Shown one piece after another: positions 61,464 to 64,000 of a DNA stretch of 64,000 nt. Source of the stretch: JBLHZY01 sp050633265 (lineage in GTDB: Bacteria > Pseudomonadota > Alphaproteobacteria > Rhodobacterales > Rhodobacteraceae); the NCBI GenBank assembly GCA_050633265.1, contig JBOEGE010000004.1:62001-126000 (forward strand). Reading direction: 5' to 3'. The position numbers and the translations under genes were made by a program. The notes under the pieces were generated by a model that did no database searches, was not told the DNA's origin, and was given only the letters and a program-made list of their open reading frames with translations. How positions within the stretch are numbered: position 1 is the stretch's first letter; each line of letters opens with the position of its first letter.

Positions 61464-62354
61464 ATGGCAATCTATTGCTTGGGGTCGATCAATATTGACC
61501 ACATCTACCGCGTGCCTCATTTGCCCGAGCCGGGGGAAACTCTGGCCGCGCTTTCTTACCAGCCGATGCTTGGCGGGAAGGGCGCGAATCAATCCATTGC
61601 GGCGGCGCAAGCGGGCAGAGATGTTCATCACATCGGCGCTGTCGGGGCGGATGGCGATTGGATCGTTGCGCGGATGTGTGCGCTTGGTGTTGGGGTTGAA
61701 AATATTCGCCTCTCGGATGAAGCGACGGGCGCGGCGGTGGTGAATGTTGATCCTGCTGGCGAGAACGCCATCGTGATCTTTTCCGGCGCAAATAATGATC
61801 AGGATGAGGCGCATCTGCGCACGGCTTTGGTGGATGCGGGCCCCGGTGATACGCTGCTATTGCAGAACGAGACCAACCTTCAGGCAGAGGCCGCCGCGAT
61901 TGGCGCGACCAAAGGCATGCGGGTGATCTATTCTGCGGCGCCGTTTGATCTTGAGGCAGTGCGCGCAGTGATCAAAAACGTCTCTATATTGGCGGTAAAT
62001 GCGCTTGAGGCGGATCAGCTTTGTGCGGCATTTGGGGTCGATTTGGCTTTGCTGCCGGTTCCACAAATCGTGGTTACGCGTGGAAGTGAGGGCGCGGAGT
62101 GGCGCTCAAATGAGACGGGTGAGCGGGTATTTTTGCCCTCGGTTCCGGTTGAACCAGTGGATACAACCGGCGCAGGCGATACCTTTGCCGGATATTTCGC
62201 CGCCGGATTGGATCAGGGTTTGGGTTCAAGCGAGGCGCTCGATTTGGCGCGCCATGCTGCCGCGCTAAAGGTAACGCGCCAAGGAACGGGCGAAGCGATT
62301 CCAAGCTTGGCGGATGTTTTAGCCTTTAGAGAGACAAAAAAGGGCGAGGCCTAA
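61464..62354 (+). CDS. Ribokinase-family carbohydrate kinase (PfkB)
   Basis: About 296 residues, from the ATG of MAIYCLGSINIDHIYRVPHLPEPGETLAALSYQPMLGGKGANQSIAAAQAGRDVHHIGAVGADGDW, the PfkB N-terminal signature with the GGKGANQS sugar-binding loop. The C-terminal motif EPVDTTGAGDTFAGYFAAGLDQGL places the catalytic Asp in the TGAGD loop. Ribose is the likeliest substrate, but other sugars are possible. It follows the malic enzyme by 17 bases. Its last codons overlap the terminator of the convergent argG. Confidence 0.92.
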   Translation: MAIYCLGSINIDHIYRVPHLPEPGETLAALSYQPMLGGKGANQSIAAAQAGRDVHHIGAVGADGDWIVARMCALGVGVENIRLSDEATGAAVVNVDPAGENAIVIFSGANNDQDEAHLRTALVDAGPGDTLLLQNETNLQAEAAAIGATKGMRVIYSAAPFDLEAVRAVIKNVSILAVNALEADQLCAAFGVDLALLPVPQIVVTRGSEGAEWRSNETGERVFLPSVPVEPVDTTGAGDTFAGYFAAGLDQGLGSSEALDLARHAAALKVTRQGTGEAIPSLADVLAFRETKKGEA

Positions 62355-62363
62355 GCCCCGCCC
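62336..62363 (-). terminator. Rho-independent terminator of argG (overlaps the end of the ribokinase gene)
   Basis: On the minus strand GGGCGGGGC, a four-base loop and GCCTCGCCC pair over nine positions with one G-T wobble, followed by six T residues (62336-62341 as A on the plus strand). It ends the argG message inside the 3' end of the opposing gene. On the plus strand the wobble becomes an A-C mismatch and there is no T-run. Confidence 0.85.
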
Positions 62364-62388
62364 CAATCAAATTCAGCCTGTTTAGAGC

Positions 62389-63615
62389 CTATTTCTTAAG
62401 CCGGCGATCGCGCGACGCGAGCAGCTTGAGGCGCAGCGCGTTGAGCTGAATAAAGCCAGCCGCATCTTTTTGATCATAGGCGCCTGCATCATCTTCAAAG
62501 GTCACATGCGCTTCTGAATAGAGCGAGTGATCGGACCAGCGGCCAACGGTGCGCGCGAGGCCTTTGTAAAGCTTGAGGCGCACAGTTCCGGTGACATGCG
62601 CTTGGCTGTGGTCGATCAGCGCTTGCAGCATTTCGCGCTCGGGTGAATACCAGAAGCCGTTGTAGATCAGCTCGGCGTATTTTGGCATGATTTCATCTTT
62701 GAGGTGAGCCGCGCCGCGATCAAGGGTGATTTGTTCAATCCCGCGGTGCGCTTCAAGAAGGATCGTGCCGCCGGGGGTTTCATAGATCCCGCGTGATTTC
62801 ATCCCAACAAAGCGCCCCTCAACCAGATCGAGCCGGCCAATGCCATGTTTGCGGCCGTATTCATTCAGCTCGGTCAAAACAGTTGCGGGCGACATTGCGA
62901 CGCCATTGATGCCAACTGCATCGCCGCGCTCAAATTCGACCTCGATATATTCGGGCGTGTTGGGCGCATCTTCTGGCGCGACCGTGCGCTGATAGACATA
63001 ATCCGGCGCTTCATCGGCCGGATTTTCAAGCACTTTGCCCTCGGAGGAGGTGTGCAACAGGTTGGCATCCACCGAGAAAGGCGCTTCGCCGCGCTTGTCT
63101 TTGGCAACGGGGATTTGGTGCTGTTCGGCAAATTCCAAAAGCTTGGTGCGCGAGGAAAGTTCCCACTCGCGCCAAGGAGCGATGACCTTGATATCCGGGT
63201 TCAGTGCATAAGCAGCCAGCTCGAAACGCACCTGATCATTGCCTTTGCCGGTCGCGCCGTGGGCCACAGCATCCGCGCCTGTTTCAGCCGCGATTTCAAC
63301 GAGGCGCTTGGAGATCAATGGGCGCGCGATGGAGGTTCCGAGCAGGTAGAGCCCTTCATAAAGCGCGTTGGCGCGAAACATCGGGAAGACGAAATCGCGC
63401 ACGAATTCTTCGCGAACATCCTCGATATAGATGTTTTCCGGCGCGATCCCGAGAAGCTCGGCTTTGGCGCGGGCGGGCTCAAGCTCTTCGCCTTGGCCCA
63501 GATCGGCGGTAAAGGTAACGACCTCGCAGCCATATTCCGTTTGCAGCCATTTCAGGATGATCGAGGTATCAAGTCCGCCAGAATAGGCGAGAACAACTTT
63601 TTTCGGCGCTTGCAT
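62389..63615 (-). CDS. argG: Argininosuccinate synthase
   Basis: About 408 residues, from the ATG of MQAPKKVVLAYSGGLDTSIILKWLQTEYGCEVVTFTADLGQGEELEPARAKAELLG. The P-loop-like AYSGGLDTS binds ATP. GATGKGNDQVRFE, IPVAKDKRGEAPFSVDANLLHTSSEGKVLENP and GIYETPGGTILLEAHRGIEQITLDR are further ArgG blocks. It joins citrulline and aspartate in arginine synthesis. It is divergent from a membrane-protein gene at the window end and ended by a good terminator. Confidence 0.98.
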   Translation of the reverse strand: MQAPKKVVLAYSGGLDTSIILKWLQTEYGCEVVTFTADLGQGEELEPARAKAELLGIAPENIYIEDVREEFVRDFVFPMFRANALYEGLYLLGTSIARPLISKRLVEIAAETGADAVAHGATGKGNDQVRFELAAYALNPDIKVIAPWREWELSSRTKLLEFAEQHQIPVAKDKRGEAPFSVDANLLHTSSEGKVLENPADEAPDYVYQRTVAPEDAPNTPEYIEVEFERGDAVGINGVAMSPATVLTELNEYGRKHGIGRLDLVEGRFVGMKSRGIYETPGGTILLEAHRGIEQITLDRGAAHLKDEIMPKYAELIYNGFWYSPEREMLQALIDHSQAHVTGTVRLKLYKGLARTVGRWSDHSLYSEAHVTFEDDAGAYDQKDAAGFIQLNALRLKLLASRDRRLKK

Positions 63616-63746
63616 ATGGGCATCCCTTGGTGGCGTATGTCGACGCGCGGATATAGGGTTTTGGCGCCAAGGGCAAGGTTTGGCGGCGATTGTTGCGCTT
63701 TGGCGGGGCGGGTGCGAATGTGCGAAAATCATAAGGAGAGTTTGAA

Positions 63747-64000
63747 GTGTTGGCTTGGCAGATTTTGATCCATTCGGTGCGGCAGGTTTTTGGCAATCTG
63801 GGGCCCGCATTGCGCATTTCTGCATTGCTCATGGCGATCCAGTTTTCGGTCACAACGTGGTTTGCCTCACGGATGACAGAGCTTGGCCTTGCTGATCCGC
63901 TTAACCCGCCGAGCGAGATTCCAGCCGGTGTTGGGGTTAGTTCATTGGCGATGTTGATCGTTGCTTTTGTCGCCGGGCCTTGGGTTGCTGTGGCCTGGCA
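63747..64000 (+). CDS. Uncharacterised membrane protein (N-terminal part)
   Basis: A GTG (63747) follows AAGGAGAGTTTGAA, a good ribosome binding site, and opens a frame to the window end, giving about 84 residues: LAWQILIHSVRQVFGNLGPALRISALLMAIQF is a first helix region, SEIPAGVGVSSLAMLIVAFVAGPWVAVAW a second. I do not recognise the family; it looks like an inner-membrane protein of several helices. It is divergent from argG. Confidence 0.6.
   Translation, partial: MLAWQILIHSVRQVFGNLGPALRISALLMAIQFSVTTWFASRMTELGLADPLNPPSEIPAGVGVSSLAMLIVAFVAGPWVAVAW

Noticed and set aside
1..64000. CRISPR arrays, insertion sequences, prophage genes, tRNA or rRNA genes
   Set aside because: None was seen: no regularly spaced repeats, transposase-like proteins or tRNA-like folds in the intergenic gaps.

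Overview
The window is a chromosomal core segment of an alphaproteobacterium, most likely a Rhodobacterales (Roseobacter-group) marine bacterium. This rests on gene content and order: RegB/SenC/RegA, a kinase-less DivL-like PAS protein followed by tsaE-amgK-murU-addB-addA-trxA, an alphaproteobacterial Mic60 gene beside heme genes, and maf-aroE-coaE-dnaQ-secB facing hemJ-rho-mnmE-mnmG-rsmG-parA-parB across an origin-like gap. Base and codon use look even throughout (Asp is mostly GAT; moderately GC-rich). I saw no insertion sequence, phage gene, CRISPR array, tRNA or rRNA.

The left end (1-5901) is the accessory part: a TRAP transporter (DctM, DctQ, DctP), a family III CoA-transferase, two HgdB/BcrB-like proteins (2-hydroxyacyl-CoA dehydratase family) and a divergent MarR regulator. 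The two dehydratase-like proteins appear to lack the cysteines that hold the iron-sulfur cluster in this family, and no activator ATPase gene is nearby. The inverted repeat ATAGTT-N9-AACTAT occurs twice, once between marR and the dehydratase-like pair and once just before the CoA-transferase gene, which suggests one MarR-controlled regulon for uptake and CoA activation of an organic acid. This is my best candidate for an undescribed system. A likely glucosylglycerate pair (phosphatase, then synthase) follows at 5977-7994.

From 8 to 40 kb the genes are mainly housekeeping: an AraC regulator with an ABM-fold protein; HemY-like, Mic60-like and HemD; tsaD-gpsA-YciI-EVE; ahcY; the redox regulators regA/senC/regB; divL with a full CtrA site upstream; tsaE, peptidoglycan recycling (amgK, murU) and addBA; trxA; hslVU; a lipoprotein hydrolase, an MFS transporter, Smr, MltA, a Tim44-like protein and FxsA.

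The replication and segregation region spans about 40-52 kb. The 43980-44397 gap has several DnaA boxes, one of them perfect, and AT-rich tracts, so it is probably oriC; flanking genes point away from it on both sides. Two perfect parS sites (TGTTTCACGTGAAACA) lie in the start of mnmG and the start of rsmG, just before parA-parB. The right end carries hemW, RidA, rdgB and rph facing left, hrcA-grpE, mutS, a malic enzyme with a phosphotransacetylase-like tail, a ribokinase-family kinase, argG and the start of an unidentified membrane protein.
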